DNA of 64,000 nt from Owenia fusiformis (GCA_903813345.2 CAIIXF020000011.1:34940166-35004165), one strand, 5' to 3'. Counted from the stretch's first letter, positions 46,736 through 58,569 are shown. Notes: generated from the letters alone by a model not told the origin. Program-made: numbers and translations.

Positions 46736-47528
46736 TGTTACAGTATTATGTTCTATTATATTCACATTAAGTTTAGTTTATCTATATGTATATACTGTAA
46801 CTGATCTTTATTAGAGATCTTGGGTCAAGGTCACAATGACATTGTATTATGTATCTTGTAAACATAACTGAACTGAATGACTCATTAACTCTTGGCCTTC
46901 TAGAAAGTACTGGAACTGTAATCATTTAATCAAGATTGAATCATGTGACTTAAGATGTCCAATCAGTGTTATTTTCTAGAAATCGTAACTTCTTGAAGCA
47001 TCTGGACTATGCCTTTGCACTATATAATGAGAGAGCTGATTTGGGCTGTCAGCAGAATTTCAAAGTCTATCAAAAGGACATCTTCTTAGCAGAAAATTAC
47101 AGACACCTACTTTGGGAACATTTATAACAGTGTAAACATACAACCTGAGGACTTTATATGGACATATATTACAACACACACTATATACGGATTATCATAT
47201 ACATTCGTGGATTATCATAAACATTTGTGGATTATCATCAAACATTATTGGATACGAACATTATAGGATTACAACAAACATTATTGGATTATTACAAACA
47301 TTGGAGAACTATCAACGATTATTGAAACATTTCGTGATCTGGAACATTCTCTAGGATCGTCAACGACATTTATCGACAACAAGAATAAGCCGTATCATTG
47401 ATTGGACATCACTTAAGTATTAAACCTCCTTTATATTATTGTTATATTATTTAGTTTTTCAAAATATAAATATATTGTTATCATATTTTAATTGCTGTTT
47501 TTACTTTCTGTTATTTTCGAACGTAACA
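46736..47528 (+). repeat. 5' LTR
   Basis: Starts TGTTACAG and ends CGTAACA, with TG...CA ends. U3 holds TGACTCA (46878), CCAAT (46959) and three TTCnnGAA dyads before a TATATAA box at 47021. A candidate ATTAAA poly(A) signal is at 47419. Confidence 0.95.
46878..47027 (+). promoter_or_regulatory. LTR promoter: AP-1, CCAAT, heat-shock-like dyads, TATA
   Basis: TGACTCA at 46878-46884; TTCTAGAA at 46898-46905 and 46974-46981; CCAATCAG at 46959-46966; TTCTTGAA at 46990-46997; TATATAA at 47021-47027. TTCnnGAA is the tail-to-tail heat-shock-factor dyad. Sites read directly; function inferred. The same set lies at +4,507 in the 3' LTR. Confidence 0.5.
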
Positions 47529-47533
47529 GAAAT

Positions 47534-47551
47534 TGGGGGCTCGTCCGGGAT
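47534..47551 (+). other. Primer-binding site, tRNA-Pro type
   Basis: TGGGGGCTCGTCCGGGAT, five bases after the 5' LTR. This equals the 18-nt site complementary to the 3' end of tRNA-Pro known from gammaretroviruses. Confidence 0.85.
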
Positions 47552-47640
47552 ACAACTACAACAAGCTAAAATTCAAATATTTCAAAATTCGAAATCCAAA
47601 ACTTGTACATTTAAATTGTGAAGACAGCAATTAATTGAAA

Positions 47641-50600
47641 ATGAGTTTTGAGGTTGAGACATTTTTAGAATCGCCCTCTTTGGAGGAATTTGACAGTTTA
47701 AAGAAAACTGAACTTCTGGCACTAGCAAAACATGTTGGTTTGGCAGTAAAAACTTCATACCGAAAAGGTGCAATAAAAAATATTCTGGTGCCATATTTGG
47801 TAGCGGAAGAAATATTACCAGAAGAAGCATTAAAGCTTACTGTAGAGCCAACCCAGCATGTTGATCCTACTGAATTTCAACAGCAATTACAAATGAGAGA
47901 ACTTGAACTCAAATTACAAAATGAAATGAGAGAGAAAGAATTGCAAAATGAAAAAGAAATAAGATTAAGAGAACAAGAAATGCAAAATGAAAAAGAAATA
48001 AGAGAACAAGAAATTCAAAAAGAAAAAGAAGTTGAGTTAAAACGTCTTGAGATAGAAGCTCAATCCAAAACTGATGAACATGCTACTATGCATCAACATT
48101 TTGAAAATAGGTTTGACGCTTCAAAATTTCTCAAATTTGTACCTAAATTTCAAGAGAAAAATGTTGATAAATACTTTACACATTTTGAAAAAGTTGCTCA
48201 GAGCCTAGACTGGCCTAAATCTGCATGGCCAGTTATGCTCCAGAGTGTATTTATTGGTAAAGCAAGTGAAATATTTGCCTCTCTCTCTGGAGAAGTATGC
48301 TCTGATTATGACCTAGTTAAAAATGCAATTCTTAAAGCTTATGAACTAGTACCAGAAGCTTACAGACAAAAATTTAGAAATGCCCACAAACAGAGTGACC
48401 AAACCCATGTTGAGTTTGCTCGAGAGCAAGAGCAGCTTTTTGACAGGTGGCTTGTCTCTAAAGATGTATCTGAAGAGTTTAAGAAGCTCAGAGAGCTAAT
48501 GCTTATAGAACAATTTAAAAACTGTGTTCAGTATCACATTAGAACTTACTTAGATGAACACAAGGTAGAAACTTTGAGTCAAGCTGCCACCCTGTCTGAT
48601 GATTATGCTCTTACTCATAAGGGTAGTTTTATCAAGGGCAATCCTAACTATAGGGGTTATCAGGGTAACAAACCTTCATATGACTCTAAATCAAATCAGT
48701 CCTCATCATCAAATACATCAAACAAAGCAAAAGACCAGTCTAATTCATCACAGAGTTTTAGCTCAAAATCTGATCAATCAAATTCTTCAGGTCCAAAATC
48801 AAATGTCACCTGTAATTATTGTAAAAAGCCTGGTCATCTTATTTCTGAATGCTATAGGATTAAGAATAGAAGAGAGATGTCTGGTTCTGCTCATTCAAAT
48901 GGTTGTGCTACTGTTCCCATTTCAAGAAAGCCCATTGTTTGGGATTCATATACTCATACTGAGAAATCTACTCATAGTGATATTATGGAGGATTATAAGC
49001 CTTTCATGTCGGAAGGATCTGTGTCACTGTCAAGTGATGATACCAATTCAAAGCCTGTTAAGATTCTTAGAGACACGGGTGCATCTCAGACTTTGTTGTT
49101 AGAAGGTGTCCTTCCTTTATCTGAGGAGTCATTCACAGGTACCCATATTTTGATGCAAGGCATTGAATTAGGATTTACTAAAGTTCCCCTCCATCGTATT
49201 CATATCACATCAGAGTTAGTCAAAGGGCCAGTTATTGTTGGTGTTAGGCCACAACTTCCTGTTGAAGGAGTCGCATTGCTTTTAGGCAATGATTTAGCTG
49301 GGGGTAAGGTATCATTAGACCCCATTGTTTCTGATCAGCCTTGTTCTATTGAGGATTCTGTCCAAGAGGACTCTGATATATATCCTGCTTGTGCTGTTAC
49401 TAGGGCTATGGCTAAAAAGTTAGCTAATAGCGGGGATTCGTCTGTGGGAGATGACTTTGATAGTGGGTTTTTAAGCTCCTTGTTTGATGATGAATGTCAC
49501 TCACCACTTGTTAAAGATGATCCTTATCCTATTTTAAAGGCAAATTCTTCATTGAAACAGCCTTCTGTTCAAGCCAAGCAGTCATCTATTAAGGCAAATT
49601 CTTCATTGAAAAAGCCTATTGCCAGAGGTGATTCACCTTCTGAGCAGGATCACTATTTTAATGCGGTTTCGCCCGCTCTTGCTAGTCCTGATGAAGTTTC
49701 ATCTTCTTCTGCTAGTGTTCATGAGGTTTCATCCTCTCCTTGTTCTGAGGTTTCATCCTCTTCTAGTTCTGAGGTTTCATCCTCTATTTCTGATAGTGAT
49801 TCTTTGAAAAATGATCCTCATTCTAAACACATGTTAATTTATGAACAAGAGCATGATCCATCACTCATTGATCTTCATAAAAGATGTCTTACTATTGATG
49901 AAGCTGACAAGGTCCCTGTATGTTTCTACAAAAATGATGGCATATTAATGCGAAAGTGGAGACCTCCTGAAGCTTCCCCTGAAGATGATTGGGCAATTGT
50001 ACATCAAATTGTTGTCCCCAAATCGTATCATAAGGAAATCTTGAGTCTAGCTCATGATTCTCCCATGGCAGGTCATTTAGGAGTAACTAAAACATACCAT
50101 AAAATACTCAACCATTTCTATTGGCCCAAATTAAAAAAAGATGTCCAAGAGTATTGTAGATCATGTCAAACATGTCAAATCGTAGGGAAACCTAACCAGA
50201 AAATTCCAACTGCTCCTTTATACCCTATACCTGCATTTGATGAACCATTTAGTAAGGTTCTTACTGACTGTGTTGGTCCATTACCAAAAACAAAATCTGA
50301 TAATCAATATCTGCTCACTATTCTGTCTATGGCCACACAGTTTCTAGAAATAAAATCACTCCCTATGCTTAGGAATAGCAAAACCAAGTATATTGTGAAA
50401 TCACAAATCAACAATTTCACATTAGTTGAGCTACCAAAGGAGCTTATATCTGACTTACAATCTGACTCAGTGCTGAATGATTTCATTGGCATTGACAAAA
50501 CTACCCCTGTGAGGTGTAGAGAGCTACACATGATGAAAAGGTATGTTGAGCGTGATAAATTTCTTACTCAGCATGACCTTGTGCTCTCAGGTCTTAGGCC

Positions 50601-50643
50601 TAACTTGTATGTAAATGATAACTATATGTTATTCAAGATTTAG
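47641..50643 (+). CDS. Gag-protease-integrase(N-terminal) polyprotein of the LTR element
   Basis: 1,000 residues from ATG 47641 (MSFEVETF) to TAG at 50641-50643, uninterrupted. In order: SAP-like helix pair (about 15-60, KKTELLALAKHVGL); Glu/Lys/Gln coiled coil (about 85-145); capsid N-lobe (about 158-225); SCAN-like segment (about 226-330, AILKAYELVPEAYRQKFR); Ser/Asn-rich linker; CCHC knuckle with C391, C394, H399, C404; aspartic protease DTGA from D478; a long Ser/Pro-rich spacer with tandem EVSSSS words; integrase zinc domain H805-x6-H812-x29-C842-x2-C845; and the first catalytic Asp of the integrase core (D876, in TDCVGPLPK). About 20 residues later the core is replaced by unrelated sequence, so the second Asp and the Glu are missing. 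No reverse transcriptase motif (YxDD) is present. The ORF being open despite this loss suggests selection, recent deletion or both. Confidence 0.9.
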   Translation: MSFEVETFLESPSLEEFDSLKKTELLALAKHVGLAVKTSYRKGAIKNILVPYLVAEEILPEEALKLTVEPTQHVDPTEFQQQLQMRELELKLQNEMREKELQNEKEIRLREQEMQNEKEIREQEIQKEKEVELKRLEIEAQSKTDEHATMHQHFENRFDASKFLKFVPKFQEKNVDKYFTHFEKVAQSLDWPKSAWPVMLQSVFIGKASEIFASLSGEVCSDYDLVKNAILKAYELVPEAYRQKFRNAHKQSDQTHVEFAREQEQLFDRWLVSKDVSEEFKKLRELMLIEQFKNCVQYHIRTYLDEHKVETLSQAATLSDDYALTHKGSFIKGNPNYRGYQGNKPSYDSKSNQSSSSNTSNKAKDQSNSSQSFSSKSDQSNSSGPKSNVTCNYCKKPGHLISECYRIKNRREMSGSAHSNGCATVPISRKPIVWDSYTHTEKSTHSDIMEDYKPFMSEGSVSLSSDDTNSKPVKILRDTGASQTLLLEGVLPLSEESFTGTHILMQGIELGFTKVPLHRIHITSELVKGPVIVGVRPQLPVEGVALLLGNDLAGGKVSLDPIVSDQPCSIEDSVQEDSDIYPACAVTRAMAKKLANSGDSSVGDDFDSGFLSSLFDDECHSPLVKDDPYPILKANSSLKQPSVQAKQSSIKANSSLKKPIARGDSPSEQDHYFNAVSPALASPDEVSSSSASVHEVSSSPCSEVSSSSSSEVSSSISDSDSLKNDPHSKHMLIYEQEHDPSLIDLHKRCLTIDEADKVPVCFYKNDGILMRKWRPPEASPEDDWAIVHQIVVPKSYHKEILSLAHDSPMAGHLGVTKTYHKILNHFYWPKLKKDVQEYCRSCQTCQIVGKPNQKIPTAPLYPIPAFDEPFSKVLTDCVGPLPKTKSDNQYLLTILSMATQFLEIKSLPMLRNSKTKYIVKSQINNFTLVELPKELISDLQSDSVLNDFIGIDKTTPVRCRELHMMKRYVERDKFLTQHDLVLSGLRPNLYVNDNYMLFKI

Positions 50644-51231
50644 ATATTGTAAATTATAGTGATTAATTCATGTAGAGTATATTATATGATAGGCAAATTG
50701 TATATATGTGATAACTGTCACTTTATTTTAACAATATATAAAACATTTGCCTAAATAGTGAAATTGATATTATGTGAACTATAAGATTATGTGAGCATTA
50801 TAGGTGATCATTAAATAGTGTCACAAGATTACTTGATAATATGAGAGTGTACTATTAGACATACTTATATAAGATCATGTGATAATTTAAAACATTGTAC
50901 TATTTTAGTGTTTGTCAGACTCAAAAATTATGCTATTGTGCAAGTTATATGATCTATTGCATGTATTGTATTTATGACTTGATGCATAACTTAGTTTGAT
51001 ACTATTGTAGTATGATACTATTGTAACACATTATTGCAGAACATTATATGTTATTAGATTGTACTCACACTGTAACGATAGAAAGTATTATATTATTTGT
51101 AAACATCTGCACATAAAAAGACTATTGTAAACAAATATTATGTAAGTCTCAACCTCACTTTTAGAAATTGTAACGCTCGCTACTCAAGATATTATTGTAA
51201 AAGTTTTTCATTATATTCAAACTTTTCTTTT
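50644..51231 (+). other. 3' non-coding region of the LTR element
   Basis: AT-rich, about 590 bp, with no env-like or other frame. Repeated words such as actattgtaa suggest short internal repeats. Confidence 0.6.
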
Positions 51232-51242
51232 AAGGAGGGAGG
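51232..51242 (+). other. Polypurine tract
   Basis: AAGGAGGGAGG immediately before the 3' LTR, the usual plus-strand primer position. Confidence 0.85.
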
Positions 51243-52035
51243 TGTTACAGTATTATGTTCTATTATATTCACATTAAGTTTAGTTTATCTATATGTATAT
51301 ACTGTAACTGATCTTTATTAGAGATCTTGGGTCAAGGTCACAATGACATTGTATTATGTATCTTGTAAACATAACTGAACTGAATGACTCATTAACTCTT
51401 GGCCTTCTAGAAAGTACTGGAACTGTAATCATTTAATCAAGATTGAATCATGTGACTTAAGATGTCCAATCAGTGTTATTTTCTAGAAATCGTAACTTCT
51501 TGAAGCATCTGGACTATGCCTTTGCACTATATAATGAGAGAGCTGATTTGGGCTGTCAGCAGAATTTCAAAGTCTATCAAAAGGACATCTTCTTAGCAGA
51601 AAATTACAGACACCTACTTTGGGAACATTTATAACAGTGTAAACATACAACCTGAGGACTTTATATGGACATATATTACAACACACACTATATACGGATT
51701 ATCATATACATTCGTGGATTATCATAAACATTTGTGGATTATCATCAAACATTATTGGATACGAACATTATAGGATTACAACAAACATTATTGGATTATT
51801 ACAAACATTGGAGAACTATCAACGATTATTGAAACATTTCGTGATCTGGAACATTCTCTAGGATCGTCAACGACATTTATCGACAACAAGAATAAGCCGT
51901 ATCATTGATTGGACATCACTTAAGTATTAAACCTCCTTTATATTATTGTTATATTATTTAGTTTTTCAAAATATAAATATATTGTTATCATATTTTAATT
52001 GCTGTTTTTACTTTCTGTTATTTTCGAACGTAACA
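51243..52035 (+). repeat. 3' LTR
   Basis: 793 bp, the same length as the 5' LTR and identical to it as far as read. Followed by CCAG at 52036-52039. Confidence 0.95.
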
Positions 52036-52039
52036 CCAG

Positions 52040-52460
52040 TATATGCACATGACATATTATTATATGGCATATGTTACATTGATGTATCGCGGGGGAGACT
52101 TTATCTAATATCGACTTGTGTTTCTAAAATGGAAGACTGAATGTGTGGGTGGTAATAATTGACTATATACTGTGGTTGAACTAATACAAAATATCTCGGT
52201 AACACCTGCAGTGTCTATACAGTTCACGATTATTAGTAGTATGGTGGGTGGATTTCTGTGTGTATATATTGAGCCATTTAGTTATCGTAGATGTCATCAT
52301 ACAGTTTTAGACTTCATACTTCTGACCAACAGGTGAATTTCAACCTGCCAACCCCTATAATATCATCCAAACACGTGCAAAGATGACCATATGCCATATA
52401 GTAGACCATAGTTGTATAACCTAATCAATTTTTACTAGGCACAAAGGCCAACATTGCATG
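52040..52460. other. Intergenic, nothing recognised
   Basis: No gene or repeat supported. Confidence 0.5.
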
Positions 52461-52461
52461 C

Positions 52462-53365
52462 CCGTAGCCAGCTTTTTGTAAGGGGGGGGGGGGCTCGAAA
52501 CTTTTTAGGGCCCTAAAATCAAAATTTGGACCAAAATTTAGAAAATCTATGGCACGTTTTTTGAATATTTGGCCTAACATTTAAAAAATAAGGCCCAAAA
52601 AGGTCAAGTAATGCCCAAAAAGACCCACTTAAGAGGCCCTACAATATTTCTGGGCCAACATTTTTTCTGGGCCCATCCAAGGGCAGCACAGAAAATATTT
52701 TAGAACCCTAAAAATTCTGAAAATTTATGGCCCGTTCCTTGAAATTTGGCCCAAAATTGAAAAAATAAGTCAAGTAATGCCCAAAAAGGCCCACTATAGA
52801 GGCCCTACAATTTGGGCCTACATTTTTTTCTCGGCCAATCCTATGGCCGTACAGAAAACCTTTTAGGGCCTTAGAACCAAAATTTGGGCCTAAAATTTTG
52901 AAGATTTATCCTAAATTAAAAAAAATAAGGCCCAAAAAAGTCAAATAAAAAGGTCAAGTAAAGGACAACTAAAGAGGCCCTACAATATTTTTTTTCTTGG
53001 CCCATCCTAGGGCCGCGCGCAAAATTTTTTAGGGCCCTAAAACCAAAATATGGGCCATAAATTTTTCAGAATTTTTTCTTTGAAATTTGGCCCAAAATTG
53101 AAAAAATAAGTCAAGTAATGCCCAAAAAAGCCAACTAAAGAGGCCCTACAATATTTTTGGCCCATTATTATTCTGGGCCCATCCTATGGCCTTAGAACTA
53201 AAATTTGGGCCTAAAATTTTGAAGATTTAGCCTAAAATTTAAAAAAATAAGGCCCAAAAAGGTCAAGTAAAGGCCAACTAAAGAGGCCCTAGAATATTTT
53301 TTCTAGGCCCATCCTAGGGCCGCGCGCAAAATCTTTTAGGGCCCTAAAACCAAAATTCAGGCCAA
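52462..53365. repeat. Expanded GGCCC-rich repeat of a hAT-like MITE
   Basis: Begins with cccgtagccagc and a poly-G tract, like the hAT-type end CGTAGCCAGG. About five tandem units of 150-195 bp follow, each with ttttagggccctaaaa, ggcccaaaaaggtcaagtaa and agaggccctacaatattt. The other terminus is missing. It ends at a LINE scrap. Confidence 0.75.
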
Positions 53366-53580
53366 CTTCCGCTTCCGTTCGAAATGGAATCCAGAACTGT
53401 ATTTTTTAAGATATAATAATGGATTTTCTATTGAAGTGACAGTCAATTTGCAAAACCTCACTATTCATCCATGTTCAGTATTTGAACCGGTTACATATTT
53501 TGGGGTTTTATTATAGATAAATCTACAGTACTAGTACTAAACTGTAGAAAGGCATATATGGGCTTAAGAATATTGTGATA
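53366..53580 (+). pseudogene. LINE reverse-transcriptase scrap
   Basis: The plus frame reads NGFSIEVTVNLQNLTIHPCS and then FEPVTYFGVLL; with a small frame shift IDKS follows, and later CRKAYMGLRIL. This matches the region at the end of LINE reverse transcriptase where (Y)LGV(xx)D is typical. Very short and broken. Confidence 0.45.
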
Positions 53581-56500
53581 ATACTGTTGCTCATTATTTG
53601 CACGGATATTTTTAACCTTGATAAATACATCAGGGCAATTAAAATCAATGCTGATTTTATAATTGAATTTGATAAAATCGATTCAACCTTGAAACCAACG
53701 GGTAATATATTAAGGATATTAAGCATTTGTATAGAATATTTTCAGCCATAAGTGATCATCAATAAATAAGAGATTTGACAGAGGATTATATCCACCTTTT
53801 ATCTATACATCTGTAAAAAGGTTTAAAAATGCAATAACATTATTTCAAATACTTAATCGACGAATATGTCAACCATAAATATATTTATTTTATATCGACT
53901 TTTTCAATAATATCAATTTCAATTCAAATAGCATACACTCGTTTCAGCTCGTTTCATTATGCGGGTAAACCAACCGCAACAACTAACATTCCCGACGTCA
54001 GTTTATGAGTACCTGAGTATTGGCGAATAAAATTGTGTAAAATTCAATCGCTGGAACATCGTTGGTGCTGTTCGTATAGTCCAAAACTATCGTTTCGGAA
54101 AGCTTCGGAGGTTGCGTTCCCAATCGCCGGTATTAACAAATTAACCCAATTCGCTAGCCTTCGTCCAATCGATTCGACTATCAGTATGTGTGAGGAGGCC
54201 TTGAGGGGAACAAATTCGGAACTTTTTTATCCATTAACTTAATATTGGTATTTCAACCTCATTTTTCACCAGAACGGTACCATGCTTCTAATCTGATTAT
54301 GACTGTGCGAACGAACAATGACACCGACAGATGAGATTGTGTATTCTTCAATGGGGTTATAAACTATGTTTTATCGCCAGACCAATCTTCAGGAAAATCA
54401 TAAATAAGCTCTAAAACTTCAGAGAGCTATGATTTCCCGCTTGATTAAACAAAATAACTATAATTACATAACACACGTGTATACGTTTATTACCATATGT
54501 ATAATTCATTGCAACCGCTTGGAACTATTTGAGACCATTAATTGCACCTTGATTCACCTGGTTTGAGATGAATGGCTGGCAATCACCACCTTGGAAGTGG
54601 TGGATGATGTATTAGCGCTTGCCAGATAAACTAATCAAAATGTAATCCATGCTACATATTTTGTAGAAATCAAAATACTTTTGTCTTTTTTACTCTGACA
54701 ATTGCAACAATTGACAGAAAGATACACCTACTCGTATATATATTATTTTGTTAGGTGAGATACGTTTAAATAGGATTAATTGTTGGTTTTATCCCTGGAT
54801 CTGGCTTATTTTGGGCTATTGGGGTTTTCAAATATTGCATTGCGTTTTGTGTCAGGAATGGTTCAGAAATCAATAATAATATAATATTACATTTGATATA
54901 ATTGCAAAAATTAGAAATAATGTTCAAAACATCAAACAAGAAAATAGTAATATCAAAGCATTTTTTCAAAACATCAAATGAGTAAAATAAAATATCAAAG
55001 CAAATGTTGAAATATGAATTAAGAAAAACTTGTGTCGGATAAGAAAAATAATATGTTTTATGATTCAGTCGCTCAGATTGCTGTAAGGTACTTGCTCATC
55101 GAACTATATTTTATGTACAGCCTTTTTTGTTTGAACTTTTCATTTTTGTATTCTGAAGAAGCAACCGTTGTTGTATAATTGCTGATATTCAACGTTGAAA
55201 CTACCATGATCTTGCAATGAAAGATTTCATATCATTGTTTGGTATCTTAAGTTGATATTTGGTACGTGTTTGATGTTTTGGTTTTGTATGTTCGCATTTT
55301 GATATGCAACAACGCTAATTTTATATTTGATTCAAAAATGGATGAGACTTATAATTGCTCAATTGAAATATGATATACTGAATATTGAGTATTTAGTACA
55401 AATATTATAAAATTGAGCAAAACCTTTAAAGTCTGAATTTAAAAGTGCAATATCAAACAAGAAATGAATTCTCAATCTAAGAATTGAAAAAATGAACAAA
55501 AATTTAAAAGTCTAAATTGAAAATTCAAACAAAGAAAATAAAATACCAAAAATAAAAAGAGGCGAGGCAATGCCATATCTGTGTGTATTCCTCATCGCCA
55601 AGACTTGTGGGGTAAGAACAGGTGAAACCTCGTGAGTTGTGAATCAAGATGCGCATTCCGATTGTAATAAGCAGTAGTCTGAACAAGTGTCGAAGCAATG
55701 TTTACCAATTAATACGAGAAAGCTTCTTAGTTTCCCTGATGGCCAATTACTTGTAAGCAAGATGAATAAATTATGTACCATTGATGCATATGCACCTGTT
55801 TATAATGATGATAAAATCTAACACCTTGTTGTAATAATAGTGCTGCAAACACTTCAAATTACATGGAAGAAACAAATTTAATGTTAATGTACATTATAGA
55901 CATTGATATCAATATGCTAAGAGAATAATATCTTAAACAACTAAGCCGAGTGCTAAAATAAATGTTATGACACATAGTTTGGAAATAAAACGTAATTGCA
56001 CTAGTATACATTTAATGTAAACAGAACAATGCCGAACAGAACAACTAAACAGAATTGATGAAATAAGCCTTGACCTCAAAATCAAATTGTACAATTTTAA
56101 TGGTTTTAACTTAAATACAAATAATTTCATTATTGTATGGATGAAACAATTAGAACGGTTGCAAGGGGGGGGGGATTTCCAAAAGATGACCTTTCGTAAT
56201 GGCACGTTCGATAACAAATTTTATAAACAGGCCATATTTGCTATTGAAATGAAGCTCTCAATGTTCATACTGTTGTTTTATAAGTATTGTCTACAAGTTT
56301 GGATCTAGTAACTTCAATAGTATTACCGTATTTTTGAAATTATGATGTTGAACTAATGTTAAAGCCATTTCCATGATTTCAAATTTTACCTTGCACATGC
56401 GCGGCACTATGAGAGCACTGGGTCATGATCGTTCACGTGATCACATTCTGCAATTTGATTGGACATCATATAATGGAGAATCCCCAAATACGATAGAATA

Positions 56501-58105
56501 TTATGAAAGAATTGTGGGAGCTACTCACAACGGTTGTAAGATTATTAGTACATGTATGTGGGCAAAAATGGCCAGTCTAATTAAAGCATTTGATAAATGT
56601 ACATTGCTTCACAATTACCAGGTTTAATAAAAACTTTCCGTGCTATTTGTTGTTTTAGTTAATGATAGTTAATGACATTAAGACAGTTAAACATTTCTTT
56701 GAGTACATCAATTTTAACACAGCTAAATGTATGAGAGTAGAATCTAATATGACTTCATATGTGTTTTGACCATACCATCTTGACGCATGCGCATTGCGTA
56801 CATCAATCAAAGTTGACTGACGAAGGGAAAACATACACGTCCATCATTTGAGTTATTGGACTATTGGCTATTTATATTATTGTGAAAGCATTCAATTGTA
56901 ACCGCATAGCATCATGCTTGGCCTCATCTGTGGTATATTATTCATATCGCTACCTGGCTGTAATACATGGCGATGAGCAATGCTGTGCTGCACAATTTTA
57001 AAAATTGTAGTGTTCCATTGGTTAAGAGAAAATGTCCTCATCTATGGCTATGATGCGGATTTTAGGTTAAATAAATAAATGTGCATTTCGTCATTGACTT
57101 GGCTTGTTCACTAGTCATATATTAAAATGAATTGATGTTGAGTGAAATTACCGATGGCATCCCAGGCCTTTTATTATATATTTTACCTATAAACTTGTGA
57201 TTATGTCTGAGTCGTGACTATAATTGCGCGAGGACAGAATTTAAGATGGGGAGTTGTGTAACGGACATGGCGTCGGTGTGATGTGTTTACATTGCGATTA
57301 ATTTCACAGAAGATTATGTCCGACGGGAGTATGCATGATTAGTTTCCACACTATATTGTCTTTGCAGCGTGACAATAATTAGAATACCTGTGAATCCAAT
57401 ACACTTACAGCTAAAGAAGCTTGCTGATATTCCGTTACACCATCAATCTGATAGATAGCTGGGGTATTACTTCTCATTCCAATAAGCTGAGTATTGCAAG
57501 ATAACATATTCGTTTAAGTACGAAGTTGTTGCATAGTATTAGATATATGAGAGTTTTATTCGTCTACAAATAGACAAAATGAATGAACTATAATAGATTT
57601 AACGATTTCCGCGTATCATAATGATGGAAGTCTCGTGACACTTAAATAAAGATAACGCTATTATGTAATACTGCAACATCAGATTGGCGTTATATAGCAT
57701 GATGTGTGCCACTATCACACTAATATGTCTCTGAACACATACATAACACTATAATACAACGGTTTGAAAGTAATAAACATTTATAGTCTTGGGACTAACA
57801 GGGATTAATATAATTATAGAATATCATCTTTGGATAGTGTCAACGTCAAATGATGTTTTCTTATCCGTAATAACAAAGTTAAAGGGAATCCCATGGGTAG
57901 GATAAATATTCATTACTTTGTAGTTTTATTACTATCTAATGCGTTGTGTATTGTGATAAGCCAATTATTTCGTAGAAGAGAGAGACCCTACGGATCTGAC
58001 ATTATAATCAATTGTAATTAAATTTCATACAGAATCAACTTATAGGAAACCGAAGTCCCTAAGGTGGACAATGGCAATGATAATTGTCAGTAACATTGCG
58101 TTTGC
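53581..58105. other. Intergenic, nothing firm
   Basis: AT-rich. Open frames at 54033-54242 and 56373-56627 show no domain or splice partner. Repeated aatatcaaagca and aaaacatcaaa words lie at 54900-55010. A poly-G run is at about 56165. Confidence 0.4.
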
Positions 58106-58109
58106 ATTC

Positions 58110-58350
58110 AACTGACATTTTACATATGACGGCTTATGCAAATTGAACGTACACGAAGGATCAATTTGCGTCGTTGAAAAACAGTCGCTCAAAATCAAAT
58201 TATCTTTTTACATCATTTTTAATAAAATAAGAGGATAAACAAAGCATGCAAAGCATCTGAATGGTTTATTATGGTTATATATCAAATGTTGCATTAGAGT
58301 TATAATCAGGAAAGTAAAGTAATTTTAAGAGTAAAGATCCCTTTATGCTC
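58110..58350 (+). repeat. 241-bp tandem duplication, copy 1
   Basis: From aactgacattttacatatga to ctttatgctc. Copy 2 follows directly. Confidence 0.85.
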
Positions 58351-58569
58351 GACTGACATTTCATATGTGACGGCTTATGCAAATTGAACGTACACGAAAG
58401 ATCAATTTGCATCGTAGACAAATGGTCGCTTAAAATCAAATTATCTTTTTACACCATTTTTGATAAAAACAGAGAATAAACAAATTTGCAAAGCATATAT
58501 CTGAATGGTTTATTATGGTAATATATCAAATGTTGCATTAGAGTTATCATACCTGCCAACCTAAGACCA

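Larger units (their letters stand above)
46736..52035 (+). mobile_element. Full-length, very young LTR retrotransposon lacking reverse transcriptase
   Basis: 5,300 bp: two 793-bp LTRs (46736-47528, 51243-52035), primer-binding site, one long ORF, purine tract, and a 4-bp CCAG target duplication. I found no difference between the LTRs on read-through. The ORF encodes gag, protease and the front part of integrase. Reverse transcriptase and RNase H are missing, so the copy must borrow them. The SCAN-like capsid segment and protease-then-integrase order recall Gmr1-like Ty3/Gypsy elements, where integrase precedes reverse transcriptase; a plain internal deletion of an ordinary Gypsy element is the alternative. 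Confidence 0.93.

Noticed and set aside
47635-47640. Upstream TTG as start of the retroelement ORF
   Set aside because: A eukaryotic frame needs AUG; the ATG at 47641 is two codons later.
48599-49102. 167-codon frame inside the retroelement ORF
   Set aside because: Shadow frame of the polyprotein with leucine/isoleucine-rich nonsense composition. The same applies to 49619-49807.
56373-56627. 84-codon open frame
   Set aside because: No recognisable family, signal or neighbouring exon; isolated in intergenic DNA.
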